Part shown: positions 1 to 8,884 of the stretch, in pieces
Layout of the letters: each line of letters starts with the position of its first letter
Position numbering within the stretch: the first letter of the stretch is position 1
Assembly (NCBI GenBank): GCA_035943635.1
Contig: DASZBX010000024.1
Coordinates: 1 to 64,000 of the forward strand
DNA from: DASZBX01 sp035943635
Lineage (GTDB): Bacteria; Actinomycetota; Actinomycetes; Streptomycetales; Catenulisporaceae
Direction: 5' to 3'
Length of the DNA stretch: 64,000 nt
Notes under the pieces: generated by a model
Told to the model about the DNA's origin: nothing
The model's input: only the letters and a program-made list of their open reading frames with translations
Database searches by the model: none
Translations under genes and position numbers: made by a program

Positions 1-1
1 C

Positions 2-106
2 ATCGCCGCCCGATTTTCCGGCATCCACCCACGTCGGCCCACCGACGCCGAAATCCGAGCCGTTCAGGAGGCCTGGGCCCAAGCAGGACTCGACCTCGTC
101 GCGTGA
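2..106 (+). CDS. C-terminal end of an unidentified protein (cut by window start)
   Basis: An open frame without a start runs from the window edge to a TGA at 104-106 and encodes about 34 residues ending in AWAQAGLDLVA. Nearly all codons end in G or C, as expected for real coding sequence in this genome. A charged segment (PTDAEIRAVQEAW) looks like an amphipathic helix. I do not recognise the family from this short tail. A gene boundary here fits the new start about 60 bases downstream. Confidence 0.4.
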   Translation: MAARFSGIHPRRPTDAEIRAVQEAWAQAGLDLVA

Positions 107-165
107 TCACCCCAAACCTGTGAAATCAGCGAAAGTCGAGTGATATCGCTCCTTGGCGTCCGCGT

Positions 166-1416
166 GTGAGCATAGGTGGTGTGCCCATAGCCCCATTCAA
201 ATCCCTGTCGCCTTCGCTCGGTTCCACCCGCCGGTTGTATCGGGTGGCCGACCAGCGGCTGTTCGGCGGGGTATGTCGGGGACTGGCACTGCACCTGGGG
301 GTAGACGTGTGGTTGTTGCGGGGATTGTTCGCGGGATTCGCCTTGGTCGGCGGCGCCGGGGTGATGGCTTATGCCGCGTTCTGGGTACTGGTGCCGTTCG
401 GGCGGCCGGCGCCGGAGGAGTGGTCGGCGCCGCGTCCGTTGCTGCGCAATCTGCTCATGGTCGCCACCGCGGTGGGTGGCGTGCTGTCGATCGGTGTGCT
501 CGGCTCCGCGCGGTTCGACCGTTGGGGGCTGATCCTGCCGGCGATCGCCGTCGGGTGCGGTCTCGCCGTGCTCTGGCGTCAGGCGGATGATGAGCAGCGG
601 GCCCGGTTCTTCAGTGCGGGCCATCCGCCGCGCACGGCCGACCTGGGGCGGGCCGCGCTGGGCGCCATGATGGTGTTCGGCGGGATCACCGCGCTGGTCT
701 CGGCGGGCACGCCCTGGGACCAGCTCTGGCGGACCATGCTGGCTGCGTTCGCGTTGTTGCTCGGGGCGCTGCTGATAGCACTGCCCTTCGCGATGCGGGT
801 GTTCCGCGACCTGTCGGCCGAGCGGGCAGAGCGGGTCCGGTCGCAGGAGCGGGCTGAGGTCGCGGCGATGATGCACGACTCCGTGTTGCACACGCTGACC
901 TTGATCCAGCGGGGTAGTACGGACGCGACACTGGTCGGACGGCTGGCTCGGGCGCAGGAGCGGGAGTTGCGGGCCTGGCTTTACGGCGACCGTGCTGCTC
1001 CGGTGGATCGGCTGATGACCGCCGTCCGTGCGGCGGCGGCCGAGGTGGAGGATCGGCATGGTGCGACCATCGAGGTGGTGGCGGTCGGCGACGCACATGA
1101 CGCACATCTGGACGAGCCGTCGCGGGCGCTGGTCGCGGCGCTCCGGGAGGCGTTGATCAATGCGGCGAAGTATGCGCCGGATCAGTCGATCTCGGTGTTC
1201 GTGGAGGTGGGGTCGCACCTGACGGAGGTCTTCGTGCGTGACCGGGGGCCAGGTTTCGACCTGGACGCGGTTCCGGCGGATCGGATGGGGATCCGTGAGT
1301 CGATCGTCGGTCGGATGGAGCGGGTCGGCGGCCGTGCGACGATCAGGACGGCGCCGGGGGAGGGGACCGAGGTTCGCCTGGCACTGCCGCGGGAGGCGGG
1401 GACGAAAGAGGGCTGA
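166..1416 (+). CDS. PspC-domain sensor histidine kinase
   Basis: Membrane sensor kinase of the NarL/DesK class, expected to phosphorylate the LuxR-type regulator encoded 111 bases downstream. Residues 20-80 form a PspC domain (RLFGGVCRGLALHLGVD followed by a membrane segment). Three or four further hydrophobic segments occupy residues 100-215. The dimerisation helix carries the candidate phospho-accepting His in AAMMHDSVLHTL. The ATPase domain shows the N box (EALINAAKYAP) and G boxes (DRGPGFD and APGEGTEVRLALP). PspC domains sense envelope stress in known proteins; the signal here is unknown. The start is GTG 166; GTG 181 is an alternative, and neither has a clear ribosome site. The stop lies inside a threefold 10-bp repeat. 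Confidence 0.88.
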   Translation: MSIGGVPIAPFKSLSPSLGSTRRLYRVADQRLFGGVCRGLALHLGVDVWLLRGLFAGFALVGGAGVMAYAAFWVLVPFGRPAPEEWSAPRPLLRNLLMVATAVGGVLSIGVLGSARFDRWGLILPAIAVGCGLAVLWRQADDEQRARFFSAGHPPRTADLGRAALGAMMVFGGITALVSAGTPWDQLWRTMLAAFALLLGALLIALPFAMRVFRDLSAERAERVRSQERAEVAAMMHDSVLHTLTLIQRGSTDATLVGRLARAQERELRAWLYGDRAAPVDRLMTAVRAAAAEVEDRHGATIEVVAVGDAHDAHLDEPSRALVAALREALINAAKYAPDQSISVFVEVGSHLTEVFVRDRGPGFDLDAVPADRMGIRESIVGRMERVGGRATIRTAPGEGTEVRLALPREAGTKEG

Positions 1417-1440
1417 AGAGGGCTGAAGAGGGCTGAAGAG
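1411..1440 (+). repeat. Threefold tandem 10-bp repeat at the kinase stop codon
   Basis: Three identical copies of GGCTGAAGAG in a row, preceded by a partial copy. The first copy contains the TGA stop of the kinase gene. The other copies lie in the kinase-regulator gap and each repeats the stop. Confidence 0.9.
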
Positions 1441-1527
1441 GGCTGGTTCGCGGCGGGGATGGTGTGGCTGCGCCTGTGGCTGTGGCTGTGGCTGGATTAC
1501 GCTGGTCGGACGACTTGAGGGGCGGGT

Positions 1528-2646
<1,119 letters not shown>

Positions 2647-2706
2647 TCTGTCGGGCCGGTGAATTCTGGGTGCGGGGTGGCCCGGTGAGGAAATAAATCT
2701 CGCAAT

Positions 2707-2729
2707 AGTGAGTGTTGCTCACTTATAAT
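2707..2729 (+). promoter_or_regulatory. Promoter -10 box overlapped by a palindromic operator
   Basis: A perfect inverted repeat AGTGAG-N5-CTCACT (2707-2723) ends one base before, and in its flanks overlaps, a consensus TATAAT (2724-2729). The ABC exporter ATG lies 40 bases downstream. This is the layout of a repressor site of the TetR or MarR type. No convincing -35 is present, and the cognate regulator is not obvious in the window. Confidence 0.7.
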
Positions 2730-2768
2730 CTGCGGTGAGAGCAGAACTGATCCTTGAACGGAGCTCAG

Positions 2769-5700
2769 ATGGGGAAGTCCGCGGCGAGGAAGCCTGTGGC
2801 CGAAGGGCCCGGACGGCGACCCCGGGCTGAGAAGGACCGGTGGCTCAGGCGGGTCACCGGCTATGCGTGGCGGCACAAGCAGAAGGTGCTGCTTGCTTCC
2901 GGTGCCTCGTTGGGCATCGCCGTCATCGGGGTGGTCGTGCCGCTGGTCCAGCGGACCATCGTCGACGACGTCATCATCGCCAAGTCTCGGCCGTTGCTGC
3001 CCTGGGCCATCGCCCTGGTCGTGATCGCGCTGGTCAACTTCGTGGTGTCGCGGACGCGGCGCTACGTCGGGGGCAGTATCGGGATCGAGGTGCAGAATGA
3101 CATGCGCACCGACGTCTTCGACGCGCTCACCCACCTCGACGGGCAGGGGCAGGACAACCTCGAGACCGGGCAGATAGTCTCGCGGTCCTCGTCCGACATC
3201 AACATGGTCTCGCAGCTGCTCGGCATGACGCCGATGATGGCCGGCTCGTTGTTGCTGTTCCTCGGTTCGCTCATCGCCATGATGGTCCTCTCGCCGGTGC
3301 TGACGCTGATCGGGCTGGCCGTCGGGCCTGGTCTCGTCGTGATCAGCGCGCTGGCCCGGCGCAAACTCTTCCCGGCTACCTGGGACGCACAGCAGAAGAC
3401 CGGTGTGCTGGCCGGGGTGGTCGAGTCCGCGGTGACCGGTGTGCGGGTGGTCAAGGGTTTCGGGCAGGAGAACCAGGAGATCGACAAGCTGGACGATGCC
3501 GCTCAATCCTTGTTCGCCTCCCAACTGCGCGGGGTCAAGCTCAGCGCCCGGTACAACCCGACCCTGTCGGCGATTCCGACCGTCGGGCAGCTCGGTGTGC
3601 TGGTGCTCGGCGGCTACCTGGCGCTGCACCACCAGATCACCATCGGCACCTTCCTGGCCTTCTCCACCTACCTGGCCCAGCTCGGCGGCCCGGTGCGGAT
3701 GCTGACCACGCTGATCACGCTCGGCCAGCAGGTGCGGGCCAGCGCCGTCCGGGTGTTCGAGGTGATCGACTCCAAGCCGCTGATCGAGGACCTGCCCGGC
3801 GCGCCCGACCTGCCGGTCGAGGCCAACGGGATCAGCTTCGAGAACGTCACCTTCGGCTACCTGCCCTCCCAGCCGGTCCTCAAGGGCCTGGACCTGCGGG
3901 TCGAGCCGGGTGAGACGGTGGCACTGGTCGGCGCGTCGGGGTCCGGCAAGTCCACCGTCGCCATGCTGCTGCCGCGGTTCTACGACCCGCAGGGCGGCAC
4001 GATCCGGATCGGCGGGCACGACCTGCGCGAGGTGACCACCCAGTCCGTGCGGCGCTCGATCGGGCTGGTGCTGGAAGAGGCCTTCCTCTTCTCCGACAGC
4101 ATCCGGGCGAACATCGCCTACGGCCACCCGGACGCGAGCCAGGAACAGATCGCCGCAGCCGCCCGGATGGCCGAGGCGGAGCGGTTCATCCTGGACCTGC
4201 CGAACGGCTACGACACGGTGGTCGGCGAGCAGGGGCTGACCCTGTCTGGCGGGCAGCGCCAGCGGATAGCCCTGGCCCGCGCCATCATCACCGACCCGCA
4301 GCTGCTGCTGCTCGACGACGCGACCTCGGCCATCGACGCGGCGACCGAGGCCGAGATCCACGCCACGCTGCACCAGGTCATGCAGGGCCGCACCACGGTC
4401 CTGATCGCGCACCGGCGCTCCACCCTGCAGCTGGCCGACCGGATCGGCGTGCTCGACCAGGGGCGGCTGGTGGACTTCGGCACCGCGGCCGAGCTCGAAG
4501 AGCGCTGCGAGCTGTTCCGGCTCTTGCTGTCCGGGCCCGGTGACGACGTCGAAGGCGTGGATGCGGGGCAGCTGACGACCGGTACCTCGGCGCTCAGTTC
4601 CAGGCAGGCGGCGGCGAAGCTGGTCCAGGTGGACGGGATCACACCCGCACTGTGGGACCGGGATCGTCAGGCGCAGCAGTTCATCGACTCCAGCGCGGCC
4701 GGGGCGAACCACATACCGCGCGGCGGTGGCGGAGGCCAGGGCGGTGGCGGCGGTAAGCACTGGGCCGCCTCGCTGCCGGCCACGCCGGAGCTGCTCGCGA
4801 AGGTCGCGGCGTTGCCGCCGGCCACCGAGAAGCCGCGGATCCCGCGCAGCGTGACCCGGTCCGAGGACAGCGAGTTCAGCCTGCGGCGGCTGATGCGGCC
4901 GTTCGCCATGCTGTTGCTGTTCGGCCTGCTCCTCGAGGTGGCGGACTCCTTCGCCTCGCTGGTCGTACCGGCGCTGATCCGGACCGGGGTGGACAAGGGC
5001 ATCCTGGGCGCGTCCTACCACGTCATCGTCATGTTGGCGGTCTACGGGCTGATCCTGGTGGTGGGGGACTGGGTGGTCGAGTCGATCCAGACCCTGGTCA
5101 CCGGGCGGACCGGCGAGCGGCTGCTCTACACTCTCCGGATCAAGTCCTTCGCCCACCTGCAACGGCTCGGCCTGGACTACTACGAGAACGAGATGGCCGG
5201 GCGGATCATGACCCGGATGACCTCGGACCTCGACGCGCTGACCGCGTTCCTGCAGAGCGGCGTTTCCACGGCCGTGGTCTCGGTGCTCACCTTCTTCGGC
5301 ATCGCCGCCGCGCTGATCGTGGTGAACTTCCAGATGTCCCTGGTTGTCTTCGCGATCCTGCCGGTGTTCATCATCGCGACCCTGGTGTTCCGGCGGAAGT
5401 CGGCCAAGGCGTACAACGAGGCGCGTGACCGGATCAGCGCGGTCAACGCCGACCTGCAGGAGAACGTCGCCGGAATGCGGGTGACCCAGGCCTTCCGCCG
5501 GGAGGGGGTCAACCGCGAGCGCTACGCCGGGAAGACCGACGCCTACCGCCTGGCCCGGATCCGGTCGCAGAAGTACATCGCCACGTACTTCCCGTTCATC
5601 CAGCTGCTCGCCGACCTGACCGCGGCGATGGCGATCGCGTACGGCGCCGACCTGATCGGGCAGCACAAGCTGACTACCGGCGCGTTGATCGCCTACCTGT

Positions 5701-6632
5701 TGTACGTGGACATGTTCTTCGCGCCAGTGCAGTCGCTGTCGCAGGTCTTCGACGGGTATCAGCAGGCCGTGGTCGGGTTGCAGCGGATCAAGGAGCTCAT
5801 GCGGACGCCCACCTCCACGCCGGAGGCAGTCGATCCGACTCCGGTCGGCGCGGCCACGGACGGCGTGCTGTCCGGACGGATCGAGTTCCGGAACCTGCGC
5901 TTCGCCTACGATCCCAAGGCCCCGCAGGCCTTGCGCGGAGTCAGCACGGTGATCGAGCCGGGCAGCACGGTCGCGGTGGTCGGTGAGACCGGTGCGGGCA
6001 AGTCGACCCTGGTCAAGATGGTCGCGCGGTACTACGACCCGAACGAGGGCTCAGTGCTCGTCGACGGCGTGGACGTACGCGAGTACGGCCTGTCGCAGTA
6101 CCGGTCGCGGCTCGGTGTGGTGCCGCAGGAGGCTTTCCTCTTCCCCGGCACGGTACGGGACGCGATAGCTTACGGCCGGCCCGATTCCAGCGACGCGGAG
6201 GTCGAGGCGGCCGCGCGGGCGGTCGGGGCGCACGACATGATCTCCCGGCTGGCCGGCGGGTATCTGCACCAGGTCGGCGAACGCGGCCGCAGCCTGTCGG
6301 CAGGGCAGCGGCAGCTGCTAGCGATCACCCGGGCTTACCTGGTCGACCCGGACATCCTGTTGCTCGACGAGGCCACCGCCTCGCTCGACCTCGGGACCGA
6401 GGCCGCGGTGACCAGGGCGATCGATGAGCTGGCTCGGGCCCGTACTACGTTGGTCGTCGCTCACCGGCTGACCACGGCCGCGCGGGCGGACCGAATACTC
6501 GTGCTGGCCGACGGGTTGATCGTGGAGGACGGGACGCACGAGGAGCTGGTAGCGGCGGAGGGAGCGTACGCCAGGCTCTGGTCCTCGTTCAGCGCGGCGA
6601 CGAATGTGGCGGAGACGAGCTTGGTCGGCTGA
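2769..6632 (+). CDS. Fused heterodimer-type ABC exporter (TMD-NBD-TMD-NBD)
   Basis: Single-chain ABC exporter of about 1287 residues, equivalent to the two subunits of heterodimeric multidrug or lipid exporters such as TM287/288 or BmrCD. The first half has Walker A GASGSGKST (near residue 388), signature LSGGQRQR and Walker B LLLLDD, where the catalytic Glu is Asp (near 517) and the usual Q-loop Gln is Glu (LVLEEAF). The second half has Walker A GETGAGKST (near 1072), Q-loop VPQEAF, signature LSAGQ and a normal LLLLDE (Glu near 1201). A glycine-rich linker joins the halves near residue 650. ATG 2769 follows GGAG at 5 bases; an upstream in-frame TTG (2754) is less likely. A palindromic operator lies just upstream, suggesting inducible export. 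The substrate is unknown. Confidence 0.92.
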   Translation: MGKSAARKPVAEGPGRRPRAEKDRWLRRVTGYAWRHKQKVLLASGASLGIAVIGVVVPLVQRTIVDDVIIAKSRPLLPWAIALVVIALVNFVVSRTRRYVGGSIGIEVQNDMRTDVFDALTHLDGQGQDNLETGQIVSRSSSDINMVSQLLGMTPMMAGSLLLFLGSLIAMMVLSPVLTLIGLAVGPGLVVISALARRKLFPATWDAQQKTGVLAGVVESAVTGVRVVKGFGQENQEIDKLDDAAQSLFASQLRGVKLSARYNPTLSAIPTVGQLGVLVLGGYLALHHQITIGTFLAFSTYLAQLGGPVRMLTTLITLGQQVRASAVRVFEVIDSKPLIEDLPGAPDLPVEANGISFENVTFGYLPSQPVLKGLDLRVEPGETVALVGASGSGKSTVAMLLPRFYDPQGGTIRIGGHDLREVTTQSVRRSIGLVLEEAFLFSDSIRANIAYGHPDASQEQIAAAARMAEAERFILDLPNGYDTVVGEQGLTLSGGQRQRIALARAIITDPQLLLLDDATSAIDAATEAEIHATLHQVMQGRTTVLIAHRRSTLQLADRIGVLDQGRLVDFGTAAELEERCELFRLLLSGPGDDVEGVDAGQLTTGTSALSSRQAAAKLVQVDGITPALWDRDRQAQQFIDSSAAGANHIPRGGGGGQGGGGGKHWAASLPATPELLAKVAALPPATEKPRIPRSVTRSEDSEFSLRRLMRPFAMLLLFGLLLEVADSFASLVVPALIRTGVDKGILGASYHVIVMLAVYGLILVVGDWVVESIQTLVTGRTGERLLYTLRIKSFAHLQRLGLDYYENEMAGRIMTRMTSDLDALTAFLQSGVSTAVVSVLTFFGIAAALIVVNFQMSLVVFAILPVFIIATLVFRRKSAKAYNEARDRISAVNADLQENVAGMRVTQAFRREGVNRERYAGKTDAYRLARIRSQKYIATYFPFIQLLADLTAAMAIAYGADLIGQHKLTTGALIAYLLYVDMFFAPVQSLSQVFDGYQQAVVGLQRIKELMRTPTSTPEAVDPTPVGAATDGVLSGRIEFRNLRFAYDPKAPQALRGVSTVIEPGSTVAVVGETGAGKSTLVKMVARYYDPNEGSVLVDGVDVREYGLSQYRSRLGVVPQEAFLFPGTVRDAIAYGRPDSSDAEVEAAARAVGAHDMISRLAGGYLHQVGERGRSLSAGQRQLLAITRAYLVDPDILLLDEATASLDLGTEAAVTRAIDELARARTTLVVAHRLTTAARADRILVLADGLIVEDGTHEELVAAEGAYARLWSSFSAATNVAETSLVG

Positions 6633-6648
6633 CGCCGGGCCCTGCGGT

Positions 6649-6675
6649 GCCGAGCCGGTCTTGCACCGGCTCGGC
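6649..6675 (+). terminator. Hairpin terminator after the ABC exporter
   Basis: A perfect 10-bp stem (GCCGAGCCGG / CCGGCTCGGC) with a 7-base loop, 17 bases after the exporter stop. There is no T tract, as is common in high-GC actinobacteria. Confidence 0.75.
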
Positions 6676-6737
6676 CCGACGCCGACGAACAGACGCCGAC
6701 GAACACCTGCCGTGGACAAACCTACCGAGACGGGAAA

Positions 6738-6818
6738 CCGCCCATCCGGACCGCTGAGCGAACCGCCGCAGATGGTGGTGGTGGGTTCATGCGGCGGTTC
6801 AACGGTTCGGATGGGCGG
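6738..6818. other. Long two-tier intergenic hairpin
   Basis: Outer arms 6738-6753 and 6803-6818 pair over 16 bp with one G-U pair in the + strand transcript. Inner arms 6760-6769 and 6791-6800 pair perfectly over 10 bp. The structure sits between the convergent exporter and endopeptidase genes, so it may be a bidirectional terminator. It is longer and more complex than the other terminators here. The rest of 6633-6969 contains no gene I can support. Confidence 0.75.
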
Positions 6819-6969
6819 TGGTGGACACAGTCGCCGGTGGGGAGGGAGCGGCGACTGCGCCCGATTCAGCGGAAGCCTGGATGCGGCCGTACGACGGCCC
6901 GGGGAGTGGTCGCCCGTCCCGGGCCGCGCGGCGGTCTCGGCCGTGTTCTGCCGAAGGCGGTCAGGTGGG

Positions 6970-8010
6970 TCAGACGACCCGGGCGAAGCCGACCAGGGGC
7001 ATCTGGCCGAGCATCGGGGAGACCATGACCGGAGCGCCCTGGTGCAGCGCCTGGACGATCTTGCCGCCGCCGATGTACATCGCAACGTGGCCCGGGCCGC
7101 TCGAACCCGGGTAGTAGAAGACCAGGTCGCCCGGCTCGAGTTCGCTTTCCGATATGTGCGGCAGCGACGCCCACTGTTCCATCGAGTCGCGTTCGAGCGA
7201 GACGCCGGCGGAGCGCCAGGCGGCGTAGACCAAGCCGGAGCAGTCATAGTAGTTCGGGCCGGTCGCGCCGACCTCGTACATGGCCTTGCCGACCTTGGAC
7301 TCGGCGTAGGCAATCGCCACGCCGGCGCGCCCGGACACCGACGGCGGCGGGCCGTTGTAGGTGCTCGCGCCGCTGCTGCCGCCACCACCGGTGGTGCTCT
7401 CGACCGTGGCGCGCTGCTGCGCGGTCAGGGCCGCCAGCAGCGACTGCTCCTTGTTCAGGGAGTTTTGGATCGTCGCCTTGTTCGCGGCGAGCTGGTTGAC
7501 CGCGGTCTGCTTCTGCGCCAGCAGAGCGGCGGCGGCCGCCTGGTCCTGCTTGAGCACGAGCTGGGCCGCGGTGATCTGCTTGAGGCGGGCCGCGTCCTCG
7601 CTGCCGGTCTCGTTCGCGACCGACGCCTGGGTGAGGAACGCGTCCGGGGTGGCGGTCATCGCGAGCTGCAGCGCCGGGGAGACGTTGCCCTGCTGGTACT
7701 GGGCGCCGGCCTGAAGACCCATGCCCTTCTGCAGGGTGCGCAGGTTGGCCGATTCGGTCGCGATCTGGCCCTGCAGGTCGTTGATCTGCTGCTGGAGCTG
7801 GGCGTACTGCTGCTGCGCCCCGTCGTACTGCTGGGTGGCCGCCTCCGACTGCGCGTCGAGCGTCTGGATCTCGGACTTGACCTGGTCCAGGCTTTGCGCG
7901 GGGGCGGCCTCACTGACACTGGGCATCAGGGCGACGGTTCCGGCGGCGATGCCGACAGCGGTGTAGGTGGCTGCTCGGACGGTTGCCTTCGGTGCGCGAT
8001 GTGACGCCAT
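6970..8010 (-). CDS. Secreted NlpC/P60 peptidoglycan endopeptidase (RipA-like)
   Basis: Cell-wall hydrolase expected to cut stem peptides of peptidoglycan outside the cell. The N terminus has a signal peptide (basic residues, then a hydrophobic run ending near EAAPAQ, residue 38). Residues 40-200 form a long Gln/Ala-rich coiled coil, as in RipA-type autoinhibited hydrolases. A Gly/Ser linker leads to the NlpC/P60 domain (230-346) with catalytic Cys in YYDCSGLV (about residue 257), His in GHVAMYIGG (about 308) and a second His in ALHQGAP (about 323). The ATG at 8010 has AAGGAG at good spacing. A c-di-AMP riboswitch precedes it, a known arrangement for actinobacterial wall hydrolases. Confidence 0.93.
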   Translation of the reverse strand: MASHRAPKATVRAATYTAVGIAAGTVALMPSVSEAAPAQSLDQVKSEIQTLDAQSEAATQQYDGAQQQYAQLQQQINDLQGQIATESANLRTLQKGMGLQAGAQYQQGNVSPALQLAMTATPDAFLTQASVANETGSEDAARLKQITAAQLVLKQDQAAAAALLAQKQTAVNQLAANKATIQNSLNKEQSLLAALTAQQRATVESTTGGGGSSGASTYNGPPPSVSGRAGVAIAYAESKVGKAMYEVGATGPNYYDCSGLVYAAWRSAGVSLERDSMEQWASLPHISESELEPGDLVFYYPGSSGPGHVAMYIGGGKIVQALHQGAPVMVSPMLGQMPLVGFARVV

Positions 8011-8024
8011 AGCTCCTTCTTCCG

Positions 8025-8215
8025 TCGGCGCCTACCGAGTTAGCTGACGGGTTCGGACGGAAGAAGTCGTCCTACGCCTTGCCTGCGGTCGTCCGTGGGT
8101 GGACGGCCCGGCGCGGCGATTCACCCCGGAGGGAACCTGGGTCCCCGGTTCCGGTGGCGCCGCGGGCAGACCCGTCAGGGCCCGGAGACGGCGCCGGTGG
8201 ATTCGGCGCGAAGGC
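8025..8215 (-). promoter_or_regulatory. c-di-AMP riboswitch (ydaO-yuaA class)
   Basis: Read on the minus strand, the leader carries the conserved blocks of the ydaO class in order: GCGCCGAATCC, ACCGGGGACCCA, GGGGTGAATC, and the 3' signature CCCGTCAGCTAAC followed by CGGTAGGCG. The 3' edge is about 15 bases before the ribosome site of the NlpC/P60 gene. Known members bind c-di-AMP and usually switch genes off when bound, linking wall hydrolysis to osmotic state and sporulation or resuscitation. The exact 5' edge is approximate. Confidence 0.9.
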
Positions 8216-8868
8216 TTGCTGGTCCGACCGGGATGATCGAACGCGGAAAGCGACCTTCGGGTCGTAACAATACCGAGACACTTGCTTGCGTATCGAGGTT
8301 TGGGCCCGGATATTAGTCGGGCTTTACTGAGAAGCAGCTCACTGATCCTGCCCATAACGGTCATAATCGGCACAACGGCCGCACTTGCTTTTCGGGGTAA
8401 TAGTCCGATTCGCCGGTACCATAATCCGGACAAATGATGACGGACCTGATCGAATCCCGATCGGACCCGGTCCAATCACTGGTCTGCGAGATTTTACCGT
8501 CACTTTGTCGGCAAGGGGGGGACGGGCACGACGCGTGTGACGGGTGTGACAGAAGGTGCGTGAACTGATTTGCCCTGGTGGGGGCCGGTGAAGGCCGCCG
8601 CGGACCACCGGGGAGGTGGCGATCGGTGGTGAAATGCCGGGAAAGTACTGATGATCTACGTCCAACATACCGGCTACCACTGACAAAAAGCAGTGCGTGG
8701 CCAGGCGATGCGAGGCAGGCCGGGACGAAACCACTCACCCGGAAGAGTCAGCCACACCACCCGAACCAGCGACCCCACCCCTCCCGTGCGAATCCGGATC
8801 CGGATTCACCCCCGCCAACCCCGCACCCGCCCGCGACCACCGGGGCCCGGGATGTCGGTGCCGCGCAC
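8216..8868. other. Gene-free divergent region between nlpC/p60 and pcrA
   Basis: About 650 bases, more AT-rich than the surroundings, with only antisense-type short frames. It must hold the promoter of the riboswitch transcript; an AT-rich stretch with TAATAT on the minus strand near 8310 is a candidate. A small hairpin with a TTCG loop lies at 8251-8264. I see no credible coding sequence. Confidence 0.6.
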
Positions 8869-8874
8869 TAGAAT
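8869..8874 (+). promoter_or_regulatory. -10 box of pcrA (near-leaderless)
   Basis: TAGAAT, a consensus actinobacterial -10 hexamer, ends 10 bases before ATG 8885. Transcription would start at or within a few bases of the start codon. Confidence 0.55.
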
Positions 8875-8884
8875 GGCCCGCATC

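Noticed and set aside
8339..8738. Minus-strand frames of 125-131 codons between nlpC/p60 and pcrA
   Set aside because: No family resemblance, no ribosome site or -10 at leaderless spacing, and composition typical of non-coding sequence here.
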